The notes below the pieces were generated by a model, which was not told the DNA's origin, made no database searches, and saw only the letters and a program-made list of their open reading frames with translations. A stretch of DNA of 64,000 nucleotides, from positions 3,212,501 through 3,276,500 of the forward strand of contig NZ_JAUSXL010000002.1 of NCBI RefSeq assembly GCF_030815975.1, read 5' to 3'. Positions 26,941 through 35,838 of this stretch are shown here, one piece after another (positions within the stretch are counted from its first letter, which is position 1; each line of letters begins with the position of its first letter). The position numbers and the translations under genes were made by a program. Origin of the DNA: Variovorax paradoxus (GTDB taxonomy: Bacteria > Pseudomonadota > Gammaproteobacteria > Burkholderiales > Burkholderiaceae_C).

Positions 26941-28527
26941 CTACGGGTGCCGCGCGGCGGAAGCGGCGGGCAGCCTGAAGGCCGAGCGCTCCTGCGCGTC
27001 GAGCTGCGCGACCAGGCCGGTCTCCCAGGCGAGGTAGCGGCGCGCCGCTTCCTTGTTGCCGTCATGGCGGTCGTGCACGAAGAACAGGTAGTCGATGCAG
27101 TCCGCATCGGCGGGCAGGGCGGGCGTGGCCTGCGCCGGCAGGCCGGCGCCGCGCCATGCGGCCATGCCGCCTTCGAGCAGCAGCGGCGCGGGCGAGAGTC
27201 CGGCCAGTTCGGACGCCGCGGTCCAGGCCGCGAGCGAAGCGTCGTCGGCCACCAGCACGAGCTGGCGCGTTTCGTTCTTCACGTCGTCGGCCAGGCGCGG
27301 GCGTATCGACCAGCGCGCCTCTGGAATGTGGCCGGCGCGGAACTGCATGCTCGGGCGCAGGTCGACCAGCGCCACTTCGTTGCGCTCGATGCGCGCCGCG
27401 AGGGCCTGCGCATCGATGCCGGCCAGCGCGGGTGCGGACGGCGCAGCGGCGGGCGCGAGCGACAGCCCGCTCGCGAGCCCGCCTTCGAGCACGCTCGCAT
27501 CGTGGCCCATCTGCCGCAGCCAGTGCGCAGTGGTGGGCGCGCGCACGCCATCGTTGTCGAACAGCACGAGCCGCGCGCCGCGCACGCCGAAGTACTGGTC
27601 GCCGGCCTGCATCAACTGCCCGCCGGGCGTGTGCTGTGCGCCGGGCAATGTGCGGACCGCGAATTCCTCGGGCGTGCGCACGTCGCAGAGAAACAGGCTG
27701 CGGCTGGCATCGCCGGCCCACTGCTGAACGGTCTGCGCATTCACCGTGGGCACGCCGAAGCGCTCGGCCAGCGCCTTGGCGGCCGGGCGCAGGTCGGTAT
27801 TGCCGCTGTCGTCCGCATAGCGCCGCGTGCCGCCGTGCTCCAGCGCGTGGTCGTTCAGGTACCAGCCCTGCGTGCCGTTCTCCAGCGCATAGACCGGGTT
27901 GGGGAGGCCCAGGTTGATGAGCGTCTGCGCGCCGATGATGCTGCGCGTGCGGCCTGCGCAATTGACGACGATCGGCGTGGTGGTGTCGGGCACCAGCCGG
28001 CGCACGCGGTAGGCGAGTTCGCCGTTGGGGCAGCAGGTGGCCGTGGGGATGTTCATCTTGTGGAACTCGCTCACCGGCCGGCCGTCGAGCACTATCACGT
28101 TCTCCTTGCGCGCCAGCATCTCGGCCAGCTGGTCGGCGCTCACGCGAGGCGTGTGATAGGCCTCTTCGGCCAGCTCGCCGAAGGTCTTCGAAGGCAGGTT
28201 GACGCCCGCGAAGAGCGCATGGCCCGCGGCCTTCCAGGCGCGGGTGCCGCCCTGCAGCACATGCACGTCGGTGTAGTCCAGCATGGCAAGGCGGCGGGCG
28301 GCGCGCTCGGCCACGTCGCTGTCGCCGCCGTCATACGCCACCACGCGCACGCTGCGGCGCGGCACGAGGCGCGGCGCATCGAGTTCGAGCCGGCTGAAGG
28401 GCAGCGGAATGCCATAGAAGAGGTGCGCCTCGCCGTACTGGCCATGCTCGCGCACGTCGAGCAGCGCGATCTCGCCGCCGTCGTGCAGCCAGGATTTGAG
28501 GGTCGTCGGATCGATGAAAGAGGTCAT
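26941..28527 (-). CDS. Four-domain rhodanese-type sulfurtransferase
   Basis: 528 aa with four rhodanese repeats, at about 5-110, 128-235, 262-360 and 380-490. Each has a DxR or comparable beta-alpha core and a GG..AW-like end (QGGTRAW; LENGTQGW; LEGGLASG; LEGGMAAW). Only repeat 2 has an active-site cysteine, in VVNCAGRTRSIIG (Cys190). Repeats 1, 3 and 4 have Asp or Ala in that position (AYDGGDSD, LFDNDGVR, LVADDASL) and are presumably structural. The product probably transfers or binds sulfane sulfur released by the nearby dioxygenase and lyase. The ATG at 28527 is chosen. Confidence 0.88.
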   Translation of the reverse strand: MTSFIDPTTLKSWLHDGGEIALLDVREHGQYGEAHLFYGIPLPFSRLELDAPRLVPRRSVRVVAYDGGDSDVAERAARRLAMLDYTDVHVLQGGTRAWKAAGHALFAGVNLPSKTFGELAEEAYHTPRVSADQLAEMLARKENVIVLDGRPVSEFHKMNIPTATCCPNGELAYRVRRLVPDTTTPIVVNCAGRTRSIIGAQTLINLGLPNPVYALENGTQGWYLNDHALEHGGTRRYADDSGNTDLRPAAKALAERFGVPTVNAQTVQQWAGDASRSLFLCDVRTPEEFAVRTLPGAQHTPGGQLMQAGDQYFGVRGARLVLFDNDGVRAPTTAHWLRQMGHDASVLEGGLASGLSLAPAAAPSAPALAGIDAQALAARIERNEVALVDLRPSMQFRAGHIPEARWSIRPRLADDVKNETRQLVLVADDASLAAWTAASELAGLSPAPLLLEGGMAAWRGAGLPAQATPALPADADCIDYLFFVHDRHDGNKEAARRYLAWETGLVAQLDAQERSAFRLPAASAARHP

Positions 28528-28613
28528 GGGAAGCAAGCCGTTGGAACGAACGCGGTCCTGCGAAGCCGCGCTCGGCACGGCCCGCATGAAAGAAGACGAG
28601 GTTGGAAGAGGTC

Positions 28614-29243
<630 letters not shown>

Positions 29244-29255
29244 TCACTGTAGTGA
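29244..29255. promoter_or_regulatory. Palindrome in the thiol-dioxygenase/LysR divergent promoter
   Basis: TCACTGTAGTGA has 5-base arms (TCACT/AGTGA) around GT, 40 bases before the thiol dioxygenase ATG. Possible operator for the sulfur operon. Confidence 0.4.
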
Positions 29256-29291
29256 CGCGGGCGTGGCCCGACAATCCTCCCGGCGCAAGAA

Positions 29292-29314
29292 ATACATCAA
29301 TAAAATTAATGTAT
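29292..29314. promoter_or_regulatory. Near-perfect palindrome overlapping the LysR start codon
   Basis: Arms ATACATCAAT (29292-29301) and ATTAATGTAT (29305-29314) match at 9 of 10 positions around a 3-base centre, in an AT-rich patch inside very GC-rich DNA. The right arm includes the first two bases of the LysR ATG. It is the likely operator for autorepression and for divergent control of the sulfur operon. Confidence 0.65.
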
Positions 29315-30185
29315 GTCCACGCTCGATCTTGAATTGCTGCGCTCCTTCGCGGCCGTCGTCAGCCACCACAGCTTTGCCGCGGCGGCGGTGCACCTGGGGC
29401 GCACGCAGTCGGCCATCACGCAGCAGATGCAGCGGCTCGAAGAGCAGGTGGGCCATCCGCTGTTCGCCAGGCAAGGCCGGCAGAAACGCCTCACCGAACA
29501 TGGCGAGCGGCTCCTGACCTATGCGCACCACCTGCTCGCGCTCAATGACGAGGCGCTGCGCAGCCTGCGGCAGGGCGAGCTCGAAGGCAACCTGCGCATC
29601 GGCGCGCCGCACGATGTGGCCGAGACCATGCTGCCGCTGCTGCTGACCGAGGTGGCGCGCACCTCGCCGCTGCTGCAGCTGGACATCCACATCGGCCGCA
29701 GCCCCTACCTCATGACCTCGCTCAAGAGCGGCGAGGTCGACATGATCATCTCGAACCGCGCCGACCCGCAGTTCGATGGCGTGGTGCTGCGCAATTCGCC
29801 GACCGTGTGGCTCTGCGCGGCCAGCTACGTGCACGACCCGGCCAAGCCGGTGCCGCTGATCATGGCCGACGGCCCCAGCATCTTCCGCCGCATCGGCCAC
29901 GAGGCGCTCGACGCCGCGGGCGTGGCCTGGACGCCGCGCTACACCTCGTCGAGCCTGATCGGCATCAAGGCCGCGCTGCGCGCCGGCCTGGGCGTGACGG
30001 CGCGCGGCGTGGAGCAGCTCGATGCGGGCCTGCGCGTGCTCGGTGCGGGCGACGGCATGCCGCGCCTGCCCGACCTGGCCTACTACCTGTATGTGCGCAG
30101 CCACGTGGTGAATCCGGTCACGCGGCAGGTGTTCGAAACCTTGAAGAAGCACCTGCGGCTGCCGCGGACCGACTTGCCGATCTGA
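29313..30185 (+). CDS. LysR-family regulator of the divergent sulfur operon
   Basis: 290 aa. The winged HTH is at about 1-65: LELLRSFAAVVSHHSFAAAA, LGRTQSAITQQMQRLEEQVG, PLFARQGR. The effector domain follows (ELEGNLRIGAPHDVAE). No clear Shine-Dalgarno precedes the ATG, and the start lies in a palindrome. It is divergent from the thiol dioxygenase, so it probably controls the four-gene sulfur operon and itself. Ligand unknown, perhaps a thiol or sulfonate. Confidence 0.9.
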   Translation: MSTLDLELLRSFAAVVSHHSFAAAAVHLGRTQSAITQQMQRLEEQVGHPLFARQGRQKRLTEHGERLLTYAHHLLALNDEALRSLRQGELEGNLRIGAPHDVAETMLPLLLTEVARTSPLLQLDIHIGRSPYLMTSLKSGEVDMIISNRADPQFDGVVLRNSPTVWLCAASYVHDPAKPVPLIMADGPSIFRRIGHEALDAAGVAWTPRYTSSSLIGIKAALRAGLGVTARGVEQLDAGLRVLGAGDGMPRLPDLAYYLYVRSHVVNPVTRQVFETLKKHLRLPRTDLPI

Positions 30186-30202
30186 AGCGTTCGACGCATC
30201 GC

Positions 30203-31132
30203 TTACTTCAGTCTTGCGCGCCCTCCCGTCACCACCAGTGCGACTCCGCCCATCACCAGGGCAATACCCGCCATGGTGAGCCAGGCGGGGATTTCCTTGA
30301 GAAACAGCGCGCCGATCAATGCAGCAAGCGCCGGCGCGAGGGCACCAAAAATGGCAGCCCTGGGCGCGCCGAGCCGGCGCACGGCCTCGGTGTAGAAGTA
30401 CATCCCGAGGATCGCGACCAGAATGCCTTGCGCGATCACCTGGAACCCGACGGCTGCCGGCGGCGCAGTGAAGATGTTCGGGGTGAACCAGAAGAAGTAG
30501 ACCGGTGCGAACAGCACGGCGGAGCACACGTTCACCAGCGCCGTTGCGTGCCATGGGCTGATGCCGGAGCGGCGCTGGGCGATGGTGAAGCCTGCAAAGC
30601 ACAGGCCTGCAAGCAGGAACAGCAGATCGCCTCGCCACTCCCCGGCCGCACGGTTGGCAAGGAGGGCGTAGCCGCCGATGCACAGCACGCCGGCGACGAC
30701 GACCGCCATGCCTCCGAGTTGCCGGCGAGTGAACTTTTCGCCGAACAGAACGCCGGACAACACCGCCACCCAGATCGGCATCGTTCCGATCATGAGCGTG
30801 GCGACATGCGATGCGGGCGCGAACCGCATACCCACCGAGCCGAGCATCATGAAAGGCGCGCCCGCGCCCAGCACCATCACCAGCAGCCGCACGATGCCGA
30901 TCTGTGCAATGCCGAAGCCCTTTCGAGCCAGGATGGGCCACAGGAGCAGGGCCGAAACACCGAAGCGCAGGAACGTCACGTCATGCGGCCCCAGGGTGGT
31001 GGTCACTGCAAACCGCGTGGCCACGGACCAGCTCGACCAGATCAAGGCGACCGCAAGGCCGCACAGCATGCCTACGGTCAACGAGTGCCGCCCGGCGGGC
31101 GCACCTGGCGCGATGAAAGGAGTTGCAGACAT
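30203..31132 (-). CDS. EamA/DMT-family membrane exporter
   Basis: 309 aa with ten predicted helices in two EamA repeats. Marks are LIWSSWSVATRFAV, the PHDVTFLRFGVSALLLWP segment, FGEKFTRRQLGGMAVVVAGV and, at the end of repeat two, ALIGALFLKEIPAWLTMAGI. It probably exports a small metabolite or amino acid. Its ATG at 31132 is two bases from the stop of the reductase gene upstream, so the two share an operon that is divergent from the LysR at 32132. Confidence 0.88.
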   Translation of the reverse strand: MSATPFIAPGAPAGRHSLTVGMLCGLAVALIWSSWSVATRFAVTTTLGPHDVTFLRFGVSALLLWPILARKGFGIAQIGIVRLLVMVLGAGAPFMMLGSVGMRFAPASHVATLMIGTMPIWVAVLSGVLFGEKFTRRQLGGMAVVVAGVLCIGGYALLANRAAGEWRGDLLFLLAGLCFAGFTIAQRRSGISPWHATALVNVCSAVLFAPVYFFWFTPNIFTAPPAAVGFQVIAQGILVAILGMYFYTEAVRRLGAPRAAIFGALAPALAALIGALFLKEIPAWLTMAGIALVMGGVALVVTGGRARLK

Positions 31133-31134
31133 GG

Positions 31135-32007
31135 CTACCTGCCCCTGCGCAGGATCTTGATGATGCCGATGGCGTCGTCCTGCGATTGCCCGGCCCGCAT
31201 GGCTTCCGCGAACAGCGAACGGTTGGCCGTGGCAATCGGAAGCCACACGCCGCGTTGCTCTGCCTCGTCGCACACCAGCCCGATGTCCTTGGCGACGTGG
31301 CGGATCGGCGCCTGCTGGGCAAAGTCATTCGACACGAGCTTGGCGGCTTTCGAGCGCAGCACGTCGTTGGCCAGCGGACCGGCCTGTGCCATGTCGAGAA
31401 ATTGCTGCACGTCGAGGCCGATGCCGGCAGCGAAGTGCGTCGCTTCGGAAATCGCCTCGAAGCAGGCAATCAGCAGGAGCTGATTGGCCAGCTTCATGCG
31501 CATGGCCATGGGAACCGGACCGCAACGAACGGTCTTCTTTCCGATCGCGTCGAACAGTGGCTGGACGTCGTCGATGTACTGCTGCTCGGCGGCCGACGCC
31601 AGGATCACGAGCTGCGCCGTCTCGGCGGGTTGCCTGGAGCCCGAAACCGGCGCTTCGATGTAGCGGGCGCCCGCGGCCGCGAGGCTCGTGCCAAGCGCCG
31701 TCGAGTACGCCGGTGCCACGGTGGCCATCAGCACGATGGTCCGGCCCTTCACGGGCGCGGCGATCGCACCTTGAGAGGAACGATCCAGAACCTGGTCCAC
31801 CTCCAGATGGCTCGGCACCATGAGGATGACGGTTTCCGACGCCTCGAAGACCTGGCCCGGCGTGTCGGCGACCTCGATGCCCAAGGGGCGCAGTACGTCG
31901 CAGCGAGCGGGTGTTCGGCTGTAGACCGTGACACTGTGCCCGGCCTTCCTGAGATTCTTCGCCATGGGTTCTCCCATGACGCCAACACCGATAAGCCCGA
32001 TTTTCAT
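31135..32007 (-). CDS. 3-hydroxyisobutyrate-dehydrogenase-like NAD(P)-dependent reductase
   Basis: 290 aa beta-hydroxyacid dehydrogenase. The Rossmann motif is KIGLIGVGVMGEPMAKNL, the substrate-binding motif is EAPVSGSRQPAETAQLVIL (family D.PVSGG), and the catalytic Lys is in MKLANQLLL. It resembles GlxR/HIBADH/GLYR proteins, but the substrate is not predictable. First gene of a two-gene operon with the EamA exporter. Confidence 0.88.
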   Translation of the reverse strand: MKIGLIGVGVMGEPMAKNLRKAGHSVTVYSRTPARCDVLRPLGIEVADTPGQVFEASETVILMVPSHLEVDQVLDRSSQGAIAAPVKGRTIVLMATVAPAYSTALGTSLAAAGARYIEAPVSGSRQPAETAQLVILASAAEQQYIDDVQPLFDAIGKKTVRCGPVPMAMRMKLANQLLLIACFEAISEATHFAAGIGLDVQQFLDMAQAGPLANDVLRSKAAKLVSNDFAQQAPIRHVAKDIGLVCDEAEQRGVWLPIATANRSLFAEAMRAGQSQDDAIGIIKILRRGR

Positions 32008-32022
32008 GATGATCTGCTGGTA

Positions 32023-32037
32023 TTCCTGATTCAGGAA
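32023..32037. promoter_or_regulatory. Palindrome between the divergent reductase and LysR genes
   Basis: TTCCTG and CAGGAA are perfect inverted arms around ATT, 16 bases from the reductase ATG at 32007. Likely operator for the LysR product, with the divergent genes 124 bases apart. Confidence 0.55.
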
Positions 32038-32131
32038 CCATTGCCTTGTTGAAGTTGCAAGGAACTCTAAAGAGAATGTGCCTGGCAAAGAAACGACAAA
32101 TACAGAACGAACAGTTCAGGGAAGGCGATGC

Positions 32132-33019
32132 ATGGAGTTCTCGGATCTGCAGATTTTTCGGACCGTGGTCCAGGCCGGCGGTGTGGTGCGGGCGGCGGAA
32201 GTCCTGCATCGAGCACAGTCGAGCGTGACGGCTCGCATCAAGGTTCTGGAAGAAAAGCTGGACGTCCAGTTGTTCTTGCGCGAAGGGCGCCGAATGCAAC
32301 TCACACCCCAAGGCAAGATACTTGTCGGCTACGCCGACCGCATGCTCGACCTGGCCAAGGAAGCGACCAACGCCATCAAGTCGGATCGGCCCACCGGTGT
32401 GCTGCGCCTCGGGGCGATGGAAAGCACGGCCGCAGCCCGCCTGCCCGAGCCGCTCGGCCGCTTCCACGAGCGTTACCCGGAGGTGGCGTTGGAACTGTTC
32501 TCAGGCGATCCCCTCGACCTGATCAAACAGGTTCTCGGCTCGGAACTGGATGCGGCGCTCATCGCAGACCCCGTCTCCGACCCTCGGCTGGAATCCATCG
32601 AGATCTATGACGAGGAACTCGTGATCGTCGCGGAAGCCAGGCACGCACGCATTTCGTCGCCGAAGGACCTGCCGTCGAAGACGATCCTTGCCTTTCATCC
32701 AGGCTGCCCGCATCGCAAGAGACTCGAGGACTGGTTCCTGCGCGGCCGCGTCGCGCCCGGCCGAATCGTGGAGGCCGGTTCCTACCACCTGATTCTTGGC
32801 TGTGTCGCTGTGGGCATGGGCATCGCGCTGGTGCCGCACAGCGTGCTCGACAGCTACGCAGAGCGCGATCGCCTGAGCGTCCACAGGCTGAATTCGAAAT
32901 TCGGCCGCGCCAAGACAAGGTTGGTGTGGCTCAAGGAAGCCCCTCAGACCAAGATACTCGCGCTGTCGGCCGTCCTGCTGGAAAGCTACGGCGCGCCACA
33001 GGGAGCACCGGCGGTGTAG
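32132..33019 (+). CDS. LysR-family regulator
   Basis: 295 aa. HTH region FSDLQIFRTVVQAGGVVRAA, LHRAQSSVTARIKVLEEKL and LFLREGRRMQLT. The effector domain contains RLGAMESTAAARLPEPL and SYHLILGCVAVGMGIALVP. It is divergent from the reductase-exporter pair and probably controls it. The ATG at 32132 is the usual LysR start; an upstream in-frame codon at 32078 is rejected. Confidence 0.9.
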   Translation: MEFSDLQIFRTVVQAGGVVRAAEVLHRAQSSVTARIKVLEEKLDVQLFLREGRRMQLTPQGKILVGYADRMLDLAKEATNAIKSDRPTGVLRLGAMESTAAARLPEPLGRFHERYPEVALELFSGDPLDLIKQVLGSELDAALIADPVSDPRLESIEIYDEELVIVAEARHARISSPKDLPSKTILAFHPGCPHRKRLEDWFLRGRVAPGRIVEAGSYHLILGCVAVGMGIALVPHSVLDSYAERDRLSVHRLNSKFGRAKTRLVWLKEAPQTKILALSAVLLESYGAPQGAPAV

Positions 33020-33028
33020 CGCCTGGCG

Positions 33029-33859
33029 CTAAGTCGCCCAGATGCGCGGCAAGCTCGCCGGCAACCGCCACAACTCCGCGCGCCACGCCTGCCACACCTG
33101 CCGCAGCAACTGCATCGCGGGTTCGACTACCGGCGCGAGCACGCGCAGCACCACGATCTCCGCATGCGGGCTGGTTGCGCCGGCGCTCTCCTGCAGCCCG
33201 TGCGCATCGATGGCCGCACGAGCCAGCGCAAGCAGCGCCTCGCGCCGCGCCCGCGTGGCCGGGGTGCCCGACACGAAGAAGATCGATGCGATGCAGCGAT
33301 GCCCGCCAAAGCCCAGCGGACTCTGCAGCAGCCGATGGTCCGCTGCATCGATGCGACCGCGCTCCAGCCAGACGCCCGGCACTTCGATGTGCTGCAGGTA
33401 GGTGCCGCGCTCGAACGGCTGGTTGGCGTTCGGCAGGCCGAGGGCCGTCACGTCCCAGCCGATCATCTCGGCACCGGGCTCGGCCTCGATGGTGAGCCGG
33501 TTCTCTGCGCGGCATCCGCTGTAGCAGATGGCCTCCAGCGGCAGCCACTCGAGCCGCGCGCCCTTGGCAAGCCGTATGCGCGTGCGCTGCAGCGCCAGTT
33601 CGCCTTCGGAACGGTAGAAGCGCGAAGCGCCCGGCGTGGTGATCAGACCATGGCTCCCGTGCGCCGCCTCGATGTCGATGTCCAGCGTGTCGCCGCCCAC
33701 CAGCCCGCCCGGCGGATGCACCAGCACGTTATGGCAGATCGCATCTCCTTCGGGATAGAGGCTCTGCAGGATGCGCAGCGGCCCGTGATGCTGAAAGCGC
33801 GCAACGCTGCGGGCGGCTTCCTGCCGGTAGTCGAGATGAAGATGGGCATGCCAAGACAT
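33029..33859 (-). CDS. ureD: Urease accessory protein UreD, without neighbouring urease genes
   Basis: 276 aa, normal length for UreD/UreH. Conserved parts are EGDAICHNVLVHPPGGLVGGD, LITTPGASRFYRS, LEWLPLEAICYSG and the EIVVLRVLAPVVEPAM region near the C-terminus. UreD binds the apo-urease for nickel delivery with UreF and UreG. In most Comamonadaceae ureD directly precedes ureA. Here its downstream neighbour is a convergent LysR gene (gap 9 bases), and no ureABC or EFG is in the window. Confidence 0.9.
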   Translation of the reverse strand: MSWHAHLHLDYRQEAARSVARFQHHGPLRILQSLYPEGDAICHNVLVHPPGGLVGGDTLDIDIEAAHGSHGLITTPGASRFYRSEGELALQRTRIRLAKGARLEWLPLEAICYSGCRAENRLTIEAEPGAEMIGWDVTALGLPNANQPFERGTYLQHIEVPGVWLERGRIDAADHRLLQSPLGFGGHRCIASIFFVSGTPATRARREALLALARAAIDAHGLQESAGATSPHAEIVVLRVLAPVVEPAMQLLRQVWQAWRAELWRLPASLPRIWAT

Positions 33860-33924
33860 CCAACGAGTCTATTCGCCCCGGACTTGTCTCTTTGCCAGGA
33901 ACACCGAGGAACCGGCTTTGCCGG

Positions 33925-34005
33925 GCCTCTGGTGTTGCCCCCGGAAGGGGGTTGGCGTAGCGACACGAAGTGCGCGAAGACTGGGGGAGAGCCTAGCTCC
34001 CCCAG
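33925..34005. repeat. Intergenic hairpin element resembling a recurring Comamonadaceae repeat
   Basis: Two hairpins. CCCCC GGAA GGGGG lies at 33938-33951. The second, arms CTGGGGGAG (33981-33989) and CTCCCCCAG (33997-34005), has a 7-base loop and spans the stop codon of the deaminase gene. Between them is GTAGCGACACGAAGTGCGCG. The layout looks like REP-like units I recall from Variovorax and relatives. It could act as a transcript end for the deaminase gene. Confidence 0.55.
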
Positions 34006-34517
34006 GCGCCGTCATGCGCGGCGCTCGCTTCATCGAGGAGCGCGGGCCCGATGCATTCGATCGGATGCGCAGAAGCGCGGAACACGTCGCGGCACGACAG
34101 TTCCACATCGCGCTGGTCCTGCCGCTCGCCGCGGAACACGCGCAGCCGCTCGGCGTCGATGCCGTACACCACGCGGCCGATGTTCGACCAGAAGATCGCG
34201 CCCGCGCACATCACGCAGGGCTCGCCCGATGCGTAGATGGTTGCGCCCGCGAGCTCTTCGCGCGTGAGGCCGCGCCCCGCGAGTGCGCGCAGCGCGTTCA
34301 CCTCCGCATGCGCGGTGCAGTCGCCGGTCTCGGCGTTGCTGTTGCCGGCTTCGGCCAGCACTTCGCCGGCGGCCGAGACGATGACCGATCCGAAGGGGCG
34401 GTTGCCGCGGCGGCGCGCCGCATGCGACCAGACGATGGCCTTGCGCAGGTAGCGTCCGTCGCGTTCGTCGAGCGTGGTTTCTTCGGGGAGTATGGAGTTG
34501 CTGTTGCTGAAGTTCAT
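33993..34517 (-). CDS. Nucleoside/nucleobase deaminase (CMP/dCMP zinc-binding family)
   Basis: 174 aa. The zinc site is HAEVNAL (His ligand and catalytic Glu) and PCVMCAGAIFWSNI (two Cys ligands), as in guanine deaminase and tRNA adenosine deaminase relatives. IGRVVYGID follows. It overlaps the upstream receptor gene by ATGA. A paralogue lies at 40556-41032. The pairing with a solute receptor argues for nucleobase catabolism rather than tRNA editing. Confidence 0.88.
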   Translation of the reverse strand: MNFSNSNSILPEETTLDERDGRYLRKAIVWSHAARRRGNRPFGSVIVSAAGEVLAEAGNSNAETGDCTAHAEVNALRALAGRGLTREELAGATIYASGEPCVMCAGAIFWSNIGRVVYGIDAERLRVFRGERQDQRDVELSCRDVFRASAHPIECIGPALLDEASAAHDGAWGS

Positions 34518-35542
34518 GCCTTGGTGGGAATCATGCGTTCGCTGCGCGATGGCAGCATCGAGGTGTTGAAGATGGCGTCGGACGAGGGCTTGATCTTGAG
34601 GCCGAATACGTCGGCGACCTCGTCGACCTGCTGCTCGAGCGTGAGCTTGTGGATGTCGCCGAGGCCATGGCCGCGCGTGTCGGCGGCACCCACATATTGC
34701 GCCGTGACACCCCAGCGTTCAAGCTCCATCCTTTCGTCCAGCATGGGTTCGCGCTGGCGCATGGCCGCAATGCTGGGCGCGGGGTTCGCAAAGGTCTCGG
34801 CGATGGCGCGGTTGGTGGCGCGCAGGAAGGCTGCAACGAGCCTGGGGTTCTGCGCGATCAGGTTGCTGCTCGCGAGGATGGCGTTGCCATACAGGTTGAC
34901 GCCCGCGTCCGCATATTTGAGGACCGACAGTTCCTCCGGCTTCATGCGCGCGAAGAGCGAAATGGCGGAGTCGTGAAAGTAGGTGGCGGCATCGACGTCG
35001 CCGCGCACCATCACGTTGTCGCGCGCGCTGAAGTCGGTGGTCTGCCACTGGAAGGCGTCGCTGCGCATGCCCTGCTTGCGCGCCACCATCGGCCATGCGC
35101 GGCGGGTCGATTCGACCGCCGCCGCGGCCACCTTCTTGCCCGCGAGGCTCCTGAAGTCGGCCGTGACGCCGCGGTCCTTGCGGCCGATGATCACGAAGGG
35201 CGCGCGGTTGTAGTACTGGTACACGGCCTGCACCATCGGGGTGCCGGCGTTCTGCGCATTGAACTCGACCAGCGAGCTGATGTCGCCCAGCCCCATCTGG
35301 TAGACGCCGCTCGCGATGCGCGTGATGGAGGCGACCGAGCCGGCGCCGGTGTCGATGGCCACGTCGAGGCCTTCATCCCTGTAGTAGCCCTTGCTGTGCG
35401 CGAGGAAGAACGGCGCGGTCTGGCCGTTGATGCGGAAGTCGAGCGTGAACTTGAGCGGGGTCGGCTTGCCGCCGCCCTGGGCGAAGACGGCCGGAGCAGC
35501 AAGGGTGGCGGCACTGGCCGCAAGAAAGAATCGACGTTGCAT
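34514..35542 (-). CDS. NMT1/THI5-family ABC transporter substrate-binding protein
   Basis: 342 aa. Signal peptide QRRFFLAASAATLAAPAVFAQ. The family core is PLKFTLDFRINGQTAPFFLA, GYYRDEGLDVAIDTGAGSV, MGLGDISSLVEF and VNLYGNAILASSNLIAQNP. NMT1-type receptors bind pyrimidine, thiamine precursors or similar aromatic N-compounds. No permease or ATPase gene is adjacent, unlike its paralogue at 42683-43717. The next gene, a deaminase, overlaps by four bases. It is divergent from the Rieske gene across a long inverted-repeat region. Confidence 0.9.
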   Translation of the reverse strand: MQRRFFLAASAATLAAPAVFAQGGGKPTPLKFTLDFRINGQTAPFFLAHSKGYYRDEGLDVAIDTGAGSVASITRIASGVYQMGLGDISSLVEFNAQNAGTPMVQAVYQYYNRAPFVIIGRKDRGVTADFRSLAGKKVAAAAVESTRRAWPMVARKQGMRSDAFQWQTTDFSARDNVMVRGDVDAATYFHDSAISLFARMKPEELSVLKYADAGVNLYGNAILASSNLIAQNPRLVAAFLRATNRAIAETFANPAPSIAAMRQREPMLDERMELERWGVTAQYVGAADTRGHGLGDIHKLTLEQQVDEVADVFGLKIKPSSDAIFNTSMLPSRSERMIPTKA

Positions 35543-35600
35543 GTGGGGCCTCGGAATCCTCGGGTCTTGAATCCCTCCGCGCACGGCGGAAGGCACTTCA

Positions 35601-35792
35601 AGAGCAATTTCCGGGCGGGCGCACAAGGGTGGTGCGTGCGCTGCTGAACGCTTCTACTCTTGCGCGAGTCGATGCACGAGCCATGCCAGGGCTTGAATGC
35701 ATGGCCGACCCAAGCCACAATGCGGGCGCGCAATTTGCATGGCAGATGGCGCAGAGTAGAAGCGTTCAGCCCTTGCGGCAGGAAATTGCTCT
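35601..35792. repeat. Long nested inverted repeat between divergent receptor and Rieske oxygenase genes
   Basis: Two sets of arms share almost one centre. The outer set is AGAGCAATTTCC (35601-35612) and GGAAATTGCTCT (35781-35792). The inner set is GCTGAACGCTTCTACTCT (35643-35660) and its exact reverse complement (35753-35770). Between them are GCCATGC/GCATGGC pieces. The left side has about 20 extra bases between inner and outer arm. It may be a cruciform, a duplicated divergent operator or the relic of an inverted duplication. It fills most of the 296-base intergenic gap. Confidence 0.75.
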
Positions 35793-35838
35793 TTCAGGTT
35801 CGTTCGTACCCACGCGCAACAACAGAAGGAGTCCACGC

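Noticed and set aside
33993..34517. tRNA-specific adenosine deaminase TadA
   Set aside because: Zinc motifs are shared, but coupling to a solute receptor and the presence of a paralogue with an ABC transporter point to free nucleobases.
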